Source: an uncultured Streptococcus sp.
GTDB taxonomy: Bacteria; Bacillota; Bacilli; Lactobacillales; Streptococcaceae
Direction: 5' to 3'
Length of the DNA: 5,199 nucleotides
Assembly: GCF_905372115.1 (NCBI RefSeq)
Contig: NZ_CAJPNR010000071.1
Location: forward strand, 1-5,199
The translations under genes were made by a program, and so were the position numbers. Within the stretch, counting starts at the first letter, position 1, and each line of letters begins with the position of its first letter. This document shows positions 1-5,199 of the stretch, one piece after another. The notes below the pieces were generated by a model that was given only the letters and a program-made list of their open reading frames with translations, did no database searches and was not told where the DNA came from.

Positions 1-4
1 TCAT
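1..4 (-). CDS. Start of a divergent minus-strand gene (only the first codon inside)
   Basis: Read on the minus strand, the first bases of the window give AAGGAGG, a six-base spacer and ATG (start codon at 4 to 2). This is a textbook streptococcal start, and it has an extended -10 promoter at a sensible distance behind it (32-60). Only four bases of the coding sequence are present, so the product cannot be read. In related streptococci I recall amino-acid ABC transporter genes near uvrB, but that is memory of gene order and is not shown here. Confidence 0.6.
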
Positions 5-31
5 TTTCTTCCTCCTTTTTAGCATTCTAGC

Positions 32-60
32 ATTATAGCAAAAAAACACTGATTAGGCAA
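32..60 (-). promoter_or_regulatory. Extended -10 promoter driving the divergent minus-strand gene
   Basis: On the minus strand this reads TTGCCT (60-55), a 17-base spacer, and TATAAT (37-32), with TG one base before the -10 (TGCTATAAT). The -10 is perfect, the -35 matches four of six, and the spacer is optimal. Transcription would start near position 25, leaving a leader of about 20 bases that is just long enough for the ribosome binding site. Confidence 0.65.
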
Positions 61-71
61 ATTTCTCCTGT

Positions 72-98
72 TTTTATGTTAGGTTTTCTGACATAAAA
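72..98. promoter_or_regulatory. Imperfect palindrome between divergent promoters, candidate operator
   Basis: The arms TTTTATGTTAG (72-82) and CTGACATAAAA (88-98) are inverted copies with one mismatch in 11, separated by five bases. The centre is at 85, about 60 bases upstream of the inferred minus-strand transcription start and upstream of both -35 elements. That is the usual place for an activator such as a LysR-type regulator serving the minus-strand gene. No T-run follows on either side, so it is not a terminator. The regulator is unknown; CodY was considered because of a TTTTCTGA core, but the match to its 15-base consensus is poor. Confidence 0.4.
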
Positions 99-135
99 GC
101 TCTGGATTTTTCGCAAAAATAGCTGCAACTTTTCT

Positions 136-163
136 TTGTACTTAAAGCAAAGTCTGCTATACT
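136..163 (+). promoter_or_regulatory. Extended -10 promoter for the first CPBP gene
   Basis: TATACT at 158-163 is preceded by TG at 155-156, forming an extended -10. The best -35 candidate is TTGTAC at 136-141 with a 16-base spacer; it matches only the TTG part, so the extended -10 probably carries the recognition. Transcription would start near 170, giving a leader of about 30 bases before the ATG at 200. Confidence 0.5.
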
Positions 164-199
164 GGAAATGAATGAAAGCAAGGATAGAATGAGGTTCTT

Positions 200-1123
200 A
201 TGAAAAAATCACGTATCTTGGACGGAGTCAATCAAGCTCGCTTTGTCCCTCCTTATATTTTGTCTCTTTTACTGGCGATTGTTTTCGTGCAAGGAGGACA
301 GCAGTTGGCCTATCTGGCTTTGGAGCCAATTTCGACTGTCCTCAGTCTTATGCTAGGTTTCTTAGGGCAAGGCGGATTCTTTGAAATCTTCTTCAATTTT
401 GCCCTGCCTTTTCTCTTATTTGGCTTTGTTTTTATGATACTGGCTCTCTTTCTCTGGGTGCGCTGGGCTGAAGGACGACCGCTCGCGACTCTGGGCTTTG
501 TTAAAAAAGGAAGCTTGGTGGAGCTGGTCAAAGGATTGGCAGTAGGTTTTCTCCTCTTTAGTCTAGTCGCTCTGCTTATGCTGTTGAGCGGAGCTGGCTC
601 TTTCGAATGGGGACAGCTGACACTGGAACCTTTTCTCTATATCTTGATTTTGCTTCCGCTTTGGATGATTCAGGGTGGAGCAGAAGAGCTAGTGACACGG
701 GCTTGGCTGCTGCCAGTTGCTGTCAAAAAGACCAACCTGCCCATCGGTTTGCTGACTTCAAGCCTGCTCTTTGCCCTCTTGCACCTAGGCAATCCAGATA
801 TTGGTATTCTTCCCATTCTTAACATTGCCTTATTTGGCCTCTTTGCAAGTCTCTATCTGCTCCGGACGGACAATGTTTGGGGGATTATAGGACTTCATGC
901 TGCTTGGAACTTTACCCAAGGTAATATCTACGGTTTCAGTGTTAGTGGTACTGGCGTTGACGCGGCAGTCCTGAACTTTATTCCAAAGTCAGAATGGAGC
1001 TGGCTGACTGGTGGAGCTTTCGGTGCTGAAGCTTCTATTTTCAGCTCGCTCATTCTCTTGATGGCTGTCCTCTATTTGATTCTCAAGATGAAAAAAGACG
1101 GTAGTTTGACTGAGTTAGTGTGA
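200..1123 (+). CDS. CPBP (Abi) family intramembrane metalloprotease, first of two tandem paralogs
   Basis: This is a 307-residue polytopic membrane protein with about eight hydrophobic segments (roughly 17-31, 36-55, 61-88, 110-130, 144-158, 181-195, 200-222, 279-296). The family signature is complete: E162-E163-x3-R167, F191-x3-H195 and H233-x3-N237. In relatives such as Rce1 these residues hold the catalytic glutamate, histidines and asparagine inside the membrane. Known bacterial relatives process peptides or give self-immunity to bacteriocins; the substrate here cannot be read. The start is supported by GAGG at 191-194 and by the next gene beginning with the same pattern (KSRxLDxxxQxR). 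The C-terminal tail carries a GGAFGAE block (271-277) shared with the paralog. It lies 88 bases before that paralog on the same strand, but the paralog has its own promoter. No bacteriocin gene is visible nearby. Family call is firm; biological role is open. Confidence 0.9.
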   Translation: MKKSRILDGVNQARFVPPYILSLLLAIVFVQGGQQLAYLALEPISTVLSLMLGFLGQGGFFEIFFNFALPFLLFGFVFMILALFLWVRWAEGRPLATLGFVKKGSLVELVKGLAVGFLLFSLVALLMLLSGAGSFEWGQLTLEPFLYILILLPLWMIQGGAEELVTRAWLLPVAVKKTNLPIGLLTSSLLFALLHLGNPDIGILPILNIALFGLFASLYLLRTDNVWGIIGLHAAWNFTQGNIYGFSVSGTGVDAAVLNFIPKSEWSWLTGGAFGAEASIFSSLILLMAVLYLILKMKKDGSLTELV

Positions 1124-1154
1124 AAGACAGAATAACTGTGCGAACAGCTTTCTT

Positions 1155-1183
1155 TTGTCTATCCTCAAATAATATGCTATAAT
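1155..1183 (+). promoter_or_regulatory. Extended -10 promoter for the second CPBP gene
   Basis: TTGTCT (1155-1160, four of six), a 17-base spacer and a perfect TATAAT (1178-1183) with TG at 1175-1176. Transcription would begin near 1190. The paralog can therefore be transcribed separately from the first gene. The ribosome binding site GAGGAAAGGA (1194-1203) lies eight bases before the ATG at 1212. Confidence 0.65.
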
Positions 1184-1211
1184 AAATTAAAATGAGGAAA
1201 GGAATAATTAT

Positions 1212-2159
1212 ATGTTTAAATCTCGTATGTTGGATGCTATCAAGCAATCGCGTTATATTCCGCCGATTTGGTTGGCTATCTTGATTGCTATTGGTTTTGT
1301 TTATGTAGGTCGTTTTGCTGGAATGTTCGGAATGTTTCCGATTGGGCTTGTTATTGGTATTTTGTTCCGTGCGACAAACCCCGCTGGAGGCCAAGCAGCA
1401 CTTATGGAATTTTTCCGTCACTATAGTCTATTTTTTGAACTATTTACTTTCTTTTTTATCGCTCTTACTGTCTTTCTCTGGGTTCGATATCGTGAGAAGC
1501 GTCCTTTTTCTGGTCTGGGATTTTATAAACAAGACTGGTTCAAAAATCTCCTTAAAGGCTTCCTTATTGGAGCCGTTCAGTTTTCACTGGTTGTTGTCTT
1601 GCTCTTGGCAACGGGGACAGGCAGTCTGAAATTTGGTCAGGTTAGCTTGCAGTCTTTAATTTTTGTCCTAGCTATCATTCCTTTCTGGATTCTTCAAGGT
1701 GGGACAGAAGAGCTAGTGACGCGTGGTTGGCTCTTTCCAGCAGTTAGCGCTAAGTCAAATATCTTCATTGGTATCTTGATTTCCAGTGCTCTATTCGGGG
1801 CATTGCACCTCTTTAACCCTGGTGTGACCGTTCTTTCTATTGTAAATATCATACTAGACGGTATCTTTGCTTGTTTCCTTATGCTCAAGTATGACAATAT
1901 GTGGGTACTGGCTGGTATGCACGGCGCTTGGAATTTTGTGCAAGGAAATATCTATGGTATTCAGGTCAGTGGTCAAGGAGCATCTACCTCAATTTTGAAC
2001 TATAGCTCACAATCTTCTGTGGATTTGCTATCCGGTGGGGCTTTTGGTGCTGAAGGATCTATTTTTGCCAGTATCGTCCTGATTGGCTGCATTGCCTATC
2101 TTTACTGGTCACTCAAGAAAGAAAATCGCCTGCCTCAAGCACTGATATTTAAGAAATAA
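1212..2159 (+). CDS. CPBP (Abi) family intramembrane metalloprotease, second of two tandem paralogs
   Basis: This 315-residue multi-spanning membrane protein aligns with the gene before it over its whole length, so the pair arose by duplication. Metal-site motifs are intact: E166-E167-x3-R171, F195-x3-H199 and H237-x3-N241. Shared blocks include the N-terminal KSRxLD, FLWVRxxExRP near residue 88, LQGGTEELVTR (161-171), WNFxQGNIYG (240-249) and GGAFGAE (275-281). The sequences differ most in the second hydrophobic segment and its following loop (about 34-70), which suggests different substrates or partners. Both copies keep all catalytic residues, so neither looks like a decaying duplicate. 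A strong terminator follows eight bases after the stop, ending the transcription unit. Substrate unknown; peptide maturation, signalling or bacteriocin immunity are the roles known in relatives. Confidence 0.9.
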   Translation: MFKSRMLDAIKQSRYIPPIWLAILIAIGFVYVGRFAGMFGMFPIGLVIGILFRATNPAGGQAALMEFFRHYSLFFELFTFFFIALTVFLWVRYREKRPFSGLGFYKQDWFKNLLKGFLIGAVQFSLVVVLLLATGTGSLKFGQVSLQSLIFVLAIIPFWILQGGTEELVTRGWLFPAVSAKSNIFIGILISSALFGALHLFNPGVTVLSIVNIILDGIFACFLMLKYDNMWVLAGMHGAWNFVQGNIYGIQVSGQGASTSILNYSSQSSVDLLSGGAFGAEGSIFASIVLIGCIAYLYWSLKKENRLPQALIFKK

Positions 2160-2166
2160 CCATTTC

Positions 2167-2190
2167 GCCCAGTTGAGCTGGGCCTTTTTT
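2167..2190 (+). terminator. Intrinsic terminator after the CPBP pair
   Basis: The stem GCCCAG (2167-2172) pairs with CTGGGC (2178-2183) around a five-base loop, followed by one C and six T residues (2185-2190). The opposite strand has no T-run, so it works in one direction. It separates the CPBP block from uvrB. Confidence 0.9.
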
Positions 2191-2283
2191 ATGTCTTTTA
2201 ACGAGAGGTGTGACAAGGGATATAAGATGGTAGAAGTATGAGCCTCTTAGTTATACCCAAATCCAGAGAAAATAGGGCAAATA

Positions 2284-2292
2284 TGGTAAAAT
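2284..2292 (+). promoter_or_regulatory. Probable extended -10 promoter of uvrB
   Basis: TGGTAAAAT has TG, one base and TAAAAT (2287-2292), five of six matches to the -10 consensus. No convincing -35 lies 16-18 bases upstream. Transcription would start near 2299, close to the ribosome binding site GAGGA at 2309-2313 and the ATG at 2321. I see no LexA-type (CGAACn4GTTCG) palindrome around it, so SOS control is not supported by sequence. Confidence 0.45.
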
Positions 2293-2320
2293 GATAGAAG
2301 CACAATTTGAGGAATAAAAG

Positions 2321-4309
2321 ATGATTAACAGAATAACAGATAATAAATTTGAATTGGTTTCCAAGTACGAGCCTTCAGGTGACCAGCCCCAAGCTATTGA
2401 GCAGCTGGTGGATAATATCGAGGGAGGCGAGAAAGCCCAGATTCTTATGGGAGCGACGGGTACCGGTAAGACCTATACCATGAGTCAAGTGATCTCTCGA
2501 GTCAACAAGCCGACTCTGGTTATAGCCCATAATAAAACGCTGGCCGGCCAGCTTTATGGTGAGTTCAAGGAGTTCTTCCCTAATAACGCGGTGGAATACT
2601 TCGTTTCCTACTATGATTACTACCAGCCGGAGGCCTATGTGCCTTCTAGCGATACTTATATCGAAAAGGATAGCTCGGTCAATGACGAGATTGATAAGCT
2701 CCGTCACTCAGCGACATCGGCTCTTTTAGAGCGGAATGATGTGATTGTCGTGGCTTCGGTCTCTTGTATCTACGGTCTGGGTTCGCCTAAGGAATACTCC
2801 GATAGCGTGGTTAGCCTACGTCCTGGACTAGAGATTTCTCGTGACAAACTGCTTAATGACCTGGTGGATATCCAGTTTGAGCGCAATGACATTGACTTTC
2901 AGCGGGGAAAATTCCGGGTTCGTGGTGATGTGGTGGAGATTTTTCCAGCTTCTCGGGATGAGCATGCCTTTCGGGTGGAGTTTTTCGGAGATGAGATTGA
3001 CCGGATTCGTGAGGTTGAAGCCTTGACAGGTCGAGTCTTGGGTGAAGTGGACCATTTGGCCATCTTCCCAGCCACTCACTTCGTGACCAATGAAGACCAC
3101 ATGGAAGTGGCGATTGCTAAGATTCAGGCTGAGCTGGAGGAACAGCTTGCTATCTTTGAGAAGGAAGGCAAGCTGCTGGAAGCTCAGCGCTTGAAGCAGC
3201 GCACAGAGTACGATATCGAAATGCTGCGTGAAATGGGTTATACCAACGGCGTTGAGAACTATTCTCGCCATATGGATGGTCGAAGCGAAGGAGAGCCGCC
3301 TTATACCCTTCTGGACTTTTTCCCTGATGACTTCTTGATTATGATTGACGAGAGTCACATGACCATGGGACAGATTCGGGGCATGTACAATGGTGACCGC
3401 TCTCGTAAGGAGATGCTGGTTAATTATGGTTTCCGTCTGCCGTCTGCCTTGGACAATCGTCCGCTGCGCCGGGAGGAGTTCGAGAGCCATGTTCACCAGA
3501 TTGTCTATGTATCGGCTACGCCGGGCGACTATGAAAATGAACAGACGGATACTGTTATCGAGCAAATTATCCGGCCGACTGGGCTTCTGGATCCAGAGGT
3601 AGAAGTCCGTCCAACTATGGGACAGATTGATGACCTTTTGGGCGAAATTACTGCGCGTGCAGAGAAGAATGAGCGGACCTTTATCACAACCCTGACCAAG
3701 AAGATGGCGGAAGATTTGACAGACTACTTCAAGGAAATGGGTGTCAAGGTCAAGTACATGCACTCAGACATCAAGACCTTGGAGCGGACCGAGATTATCC
3801 GTGATTTGCGCTTGGGTGTCTTTGACGTTTTGGTTGGGATTAACCTGCTGCGCGAGGGAATCGACGTTCCTGAGGTTAGTCTAGTGGCAATCCTTGATGC
3901 GGACAAGGAAGGTTTCCTTCGCAACGAACGCGGTCTTATCCAGACTATTGGTCGGGCGGCCCGCAACAGCGAAGGTCATGTGATTATGTATGCCGACACC
4001 ATGACCCAGTCCATGCAGCGAGCTATCGATGAAACTGCCCGCCGTCGGGCAATCCAGATGGCTTATAATGAAGAGCACGGCATTGTACCGCAGACCATCA
4101 AGAAAGAAATCCGTGACCTAATCAGTGTGACCAAGGCTGCCCTGCCAGACAAGGACGAAACTGTCGAAATTGAAAGCCTCAACAAGCAAGAGCGCAAGGA
4201 CATGATCAAGAAACTGGAAGGCCAAATGCAAGAAGCTGCCGGACTACTCGACTTCGAGCTGGCCGCACAGATTCGCGATATGATTCTGGAAATAAAGGCG
4301 ATGGATTGA
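2321..4309 (+). CDS. uvrB: UvrB, excinuclease ABC subunit B
   Basis: UvrB is the damage-verifying helicase-like subunit of nucleotide excision repair. UvrA loads it onto distorted DNA, it probes the strand, and it then recruits UvrC for the two incisions. The 662 residues match the usual family length. Visible landmarks are the Walker A motif GATGTGKT (44-51), the aromatic beta-hairpin that inserts between strands (about 92-117, Y97, Y98, Y100, Y101), the UvrA-contacting domain (about 155-245), the DESH box of motif II (343-346), the SAT motif III (398-400), motif V GINLLREGIDVPE (506-518), motif VI QTIGRAARN (541-549), and the C-terminal UVR motif (about 622-657) that contacts UvrC. Nothing key is missing. 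The start is set by GAGGA at 2309-2313, seven bases before ATG. It has its own promoter after a terminator, and its stop overlaps the next gene's ribosome binding site. Sampled lines are about 50% GC, clearly above the DNA downstream. Confidence 0.99.
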   Translation: MINRITDNKFELVSKYEPSGDQPQAIEQLVDNIEGGEKAQILMGATGTGKTYTMSQVISRVNKPTLVIAHNKTLAGQLYGEFKEFFPNNAVEYFVSYYDYYQPEAYVPSSDTYIEKDSSVNDEIDKLRHSATSALLERNDVIVVASVSCIYGLGSPKEYSDSVVSLRPGLEISRDKLLNDLVDIQFERNDIDFQRGKFRVRGDVVEIFPASRDEHAFRVEFFGDEIDRIREVEALTGRVLGEVDHLAIFPATHFVTNEDHMEVAIAKIQAELEEQLAIFEKEGKLLEAQRLKQRTEYDIEMLREMGYTNGVENYSRHMDGRSEGEPPYTLLDFFPDDFLIMIDESHMTMGQIRGMYNGDRSRKEMLVNYGFRLPSALDNRPLRREEFESHVHQIVYVSATPGDYENEQTDTVIEQIIRPTGLLDPEVEVRPTMGQIDDLLGEITARAEKNERTFITTLTKKMAEDLTDYFKEMGVKVKYMHSDIKTLERTEIIRDLRLGVFDVLVGINLLREGIDVPEVSLVAILDADKEGFLRNERGLIQTIGRAARNSEGHVIMYADTMTQSMQRAIDETARRRAIQMAYNEEHGIVPQTIKKEIRDLISVTKAALPDKDETVEIESLNKQERKDMIKKLEGQMQEAAGLLDFELAAQIRDMILEIKAMD

Positions 4310-4317
4310 GGAATAAA
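4306..4317 (+). promoter_or_regulatory. Ribosome binding site overlapping the uvrB stop codon
   Basis: The uvrB TGA (4307-4309) is embedded in TTGAGGAATAAA, whose GAGGA core (4308-4312) sits six bases before the ATG at 4319. Ribosomes ending uvrB would uncover or reuse the site, so translation of the following frame is probably coupled to uvrB. The identical 12 bases stand in front of uvrB itself (2307-2318). Confidence 0.7.
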
Positions 4318-4318
4318 T

Positions 4319-4594
4319 ATGATCTGTTTAAGAAAACTAGTGGAAGAAGATTTAATACCTTTGTGGGAGATTGCTTATTCGCATCCCAATCCAATTTGGA
4401 AACAGTATGACGCTCCTTACTTTGATGATTATCAGTATTTTCCAAATTTTGAAGAGTTTAAACTACAAAAATCAGAATATTTTCTAAATAACTCGAATCG
4501 TTTAGGAATTTTTGTAGATTGCAAACTAGTTGGAACTGTTTCACGTTATTGGGAATGCCAGCAAACAAGATGGATGGAATGGTGTAAATATTAA
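4319..4594 (+). pseudogene. GNAT-family acetyltransferase, truncated after the N-terminal half
   Basis: The 91-residue frame resembles the N-terminus of a streptococcal GNAT N-acetyltransferase commonly annotated after uvrB: LRKLVEEDLIPLWEIAYS (about 4-21), then APYFDDYQYF (32-41), and a beta-strand pair GIFVDCKLVGTVSRYWEC (63-80). Full members are about 170-180 residues and continue with the acetyl-CoA-binding core (RxxGxG/A); here similarity is lost after about residue 86 (RWME) and a stop follows five codons on. Neither other forward frame downstream restores the family sequence, which argues for replacement of the 3' half rather than a simple frameshift. The product could not bind acetyl-CoA and is presumably inactive. 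It still has a good, uvrB-coupled ribosome binding site, so the break may be recent. It is AT-rich (hand count about one third GC). The GNAT assignment rests on recalled family sequence; a small unrelated protein is possible. Confidence 0.7.
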
Positions 4595-4620
4595 AAAAAT
4601 AAACTGGCTTCTACAGAAAG

Positions 4621-4629
4621 TGATATAAT
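4621..4629 (+). promoter_or_regulatory. Extended -10 promoter upstream of the right-end gene
   Basis: TGATATAAT contains TG (4621-4622), one base and a perfect TATAAT (4624-4629). No good -35 is seen 16-18 bases upstream (the region is AAACTGGCTT), so recognition would depend on the extended -10. Transcription would start near 4636, giving a leader of about 95 bases before the ATG at 4732, longer than for the other genes here. Confidence 0.55.
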
Positions 4630-4652
4630 ATATGTTGTGGGTTTCTTTTTTA

Positions 4653-4700
4653 TATCCATGACATTCAACTATCAGTTCTAAGTTTTGTACTTGATGGATA
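4653..4700. repeat. Nested inverted repeats in the leader of the right-end gene
   Basis: TATCCAT (4653-4659) and ATGGATA (4694-4700) are perfect inverted copies 34 bases apart. Allowing a two-base bulge, the pairing extends through TTTT upstream and AAAA downstream. Inside the loop AACT (4667-4670) and AGTT (4674-4677) form a second small hairpin around ATC. The outer arm ends 20 bases before the ribosome binding site. This could be an RNA leader structure or a repressor site; the outer stem is short and AT-rich, so chance is possible. Confidence 0.35.
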
Positions 4701-4720
4701 AAAGCTTATTTGTGTGCTAG

Positions 4721-4729
4721 AAGGAGAGG
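4721..4729 (+). promoter_or_regulatory. Strong ribosome binding site for the right-end gene
   Basis: AAGGAGAGG, with the AAGGAG core at 4721-4726, lies five bases before the ATG at 4732. It fixes the start of the open reading frame that leaves the window and supports that frame being a real gene. Confidence 0.8.
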
Positions 4730-4731
4730 CT

Positions 4732-5199
4732 ATGATTAATAAGGCAAAGGAACTTCAAATTCTTGACTACTGGTATATAAATGAATTTTTGAATCAAAAT
4801 AGTTTAGAAGATGAAAAAATTCGCCAAGAAGCAGAAATTAAATTAAGTAGTTCAGAAAATATAAAAAAAGTAACTTATTGTATCAGCTTAAATAAAGGAG
4901 AAGATTTTTTTTCCGAACTTAAAGCTACTATTAATATACACAAGATGAAGGTTTGGAGCAATATTACTGTTTATCTAGGAAAGGTGAAACGTGAGTTTTG
5001 CATAAAAAAAATTGCAAAAATTCTGGGTTCAAAGGAAGAGCGCCCAGAAGAGAGCAATGATTATATTGCCTGGGCAAGTTTACAGTTAAATTCTGACGGT
5101 GCCTATGTTGAAGATTCATTTGATTTATCTCCTATTTTGTGGGCTCTTAATCAACTAAAAATTAACTCTGAAAATTTTTCTGGTAATTTATCAATGGAA
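4732..5199 (+). CDS. N-terminus of an unidentified, probably large accessory protein, cut off by the window end
   Basis: The frame stays open for 156 codons from the ATG behind AAGGAGAGG to the last base; no stop is reached. I do not firmly recognise it. What can be seen: an N-terminal segment ILDYWYINEFLNQ (10-22), a charged lysine/glutamate stretch (about 24-48), a beta-rich part with VWSNITVYLGKVKREFCI (75-92), then KKIAKILGSKEERPEES (93-109), and a hydrophobic patch LQLNSDGAYVEDSFDLSPILWAL (117-139). It has no signal peptide or membrane segment, so it is presumably cytoplasmic. The pattern reminds me of N-terminal regions of large AAA/superfamily 1 (Dna2/NAM7-like) helicase proteins, but no Walker motif lies in the visible part and this is only recall. 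It is about 30% GC by hand count and sits directly after a broken GNAT gene with its own promoter, which fits horizontally acquired DNA. Confidence 0.75.
   Translation, partial: MINKAKELQILDYWYINEFLNQNSLEDEKIRQEAEIKLSSSENIKKVTYCISLNKGEDFFSELKATINIHKMKVWSNITVYLGKVKREFCIKKIAKILGSKEERPEESNDYIAWASLQLNSDGAYVEDSFDLSPILWALNQLKINSENFSGNLSME

Noticed and set aside
1141..1145. CGAAC half-site of a LexA-type SOS box
   Set aside because: The matching GTTCG half is absent at the right spacing, and the site is in front of the CPBP gene, not uvrB.
1122..1158. Possible weak terminator after the first CPBP gene (GAAAG at 1122-1126 with CTTTC at 1148-1152, then TTTTGTCT)
   Set aside because: The outer stem is only five base pairs, the inner ACAG/CTGT/ACAG elements compete, and the T-run is interrupted. 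It is not strong enough to call.
1083..1421. Minus-strand frame of 112 codons spanning the gap between the CPBP genes
   Set aside because: Both ends overlap well-supported plus-strand genes and it covers the second gene's promoter. The product is low-complexity (Asn/Thr/Ser-rich) and no start signal is evident.
2191..2241. Sixteen-codon frame between the terminator and uvrB
   Set aside because: It starts directly after the terminator T-run without a ribosome binding site or promoter; likely chance.
2828..3763. Long open frame (311 codons) on the minus strand opposite uvrB
   Set aside because: It lies wholly inside a strongly conserved gene, has no ribosome binding site, and its translation is rich in His/Leu/Ile as expected from a mirrored frame. 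Several shorter frames opposite or within uvrB and the CPBP genes are shadows for the same reason.
4615..4650. AGAAA/TTTCT pair followed by a T-run, as a possible terminator after the GNAT fragment
   Set aside because: A five-pair AT-only stem with a 22-base loop that contains the promoter -10 is too weak to be a terminator.
4632..4681. Two tiny overlapping frames (9 and 7 codons) in the leader of the last gene
   Set aside because: The first begins before the inferred transcription start and neither has a ribosome binding site.
1..5199. CRISPR array, tRNA/rRNA gene, IS element or BOX/RUP-type repeat
   Set aside because: No regularly spaced repeats, no cloverleaf or rRNA-like sequence, and no transposase reading frame were found by eye.

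Overview
The window looks like chromosome of a low-GC Gram-positive coccus, most likely Streptococcus (perhaps the sanguinis/gordonii/mitis side of the genus). The reasons are the UvrB sequence, the strong AGGAGG-type ribosome binding sites, the repeated extended -10 promoters (TGnTATAAT), and a GNAT-type gene right behind uvrB. The species is inferred; no search was possible.

Layout. At the left edge a minus-strand gene begins (only its start codon and ribosome binding site are inside) and faces away from everything else. A 195-base divergent regulatory region follows (5-199), with one promoter in each direction and an imperfect 11-bp-arm palindrome between them. Next come two tandem paralogous membrane proteins of the CPBP (CAAX protease and bacteriocin-processing, 'Abi') family (200-1123 and 1212-2159). 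Each has its own extended -10 promoter and a complete EExxxR / FxxxH / HxxxN metal-site signature. A clear intrinsic terminator (2167-2190) closes that block. uvrB (2321-4309) is intact and full length.

Right of uvrB the character changes. The uvrB stop codon lies inside the ribosome binding site of a GNAT acetyltransferase-like reading frame (4319-4594). That frame has only the N-terminal half of the family, stops before the acetyl-CoA-binding core, and is probably a pseudogene. After it come a noncoding stretch with a new promoter, a leader with nested inverted repeats, and a strong ribosome binding site. These precede an AT-rich reading frame (4732 to the window end, 156 codons, no stop) that I cannot firmly identify. 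By hand count this last gene is about 30% GC, against roughly 50% in sampled uvrB lines.

How it fits together. The left two thirds is ordinary core chromosome: two probable membrane proteases (roles such as peptide processing or bacteriocin self-immunity are known for relatives) and the DNA-damage recognition helicase of nucleotide excision repair. The right 600 bases look like the edge of an accessory segment inserted into the GNAT gene. If the window contains the start of an undescribed system, it is the open reading frame running off the right end; the part that would define its function lies outside.
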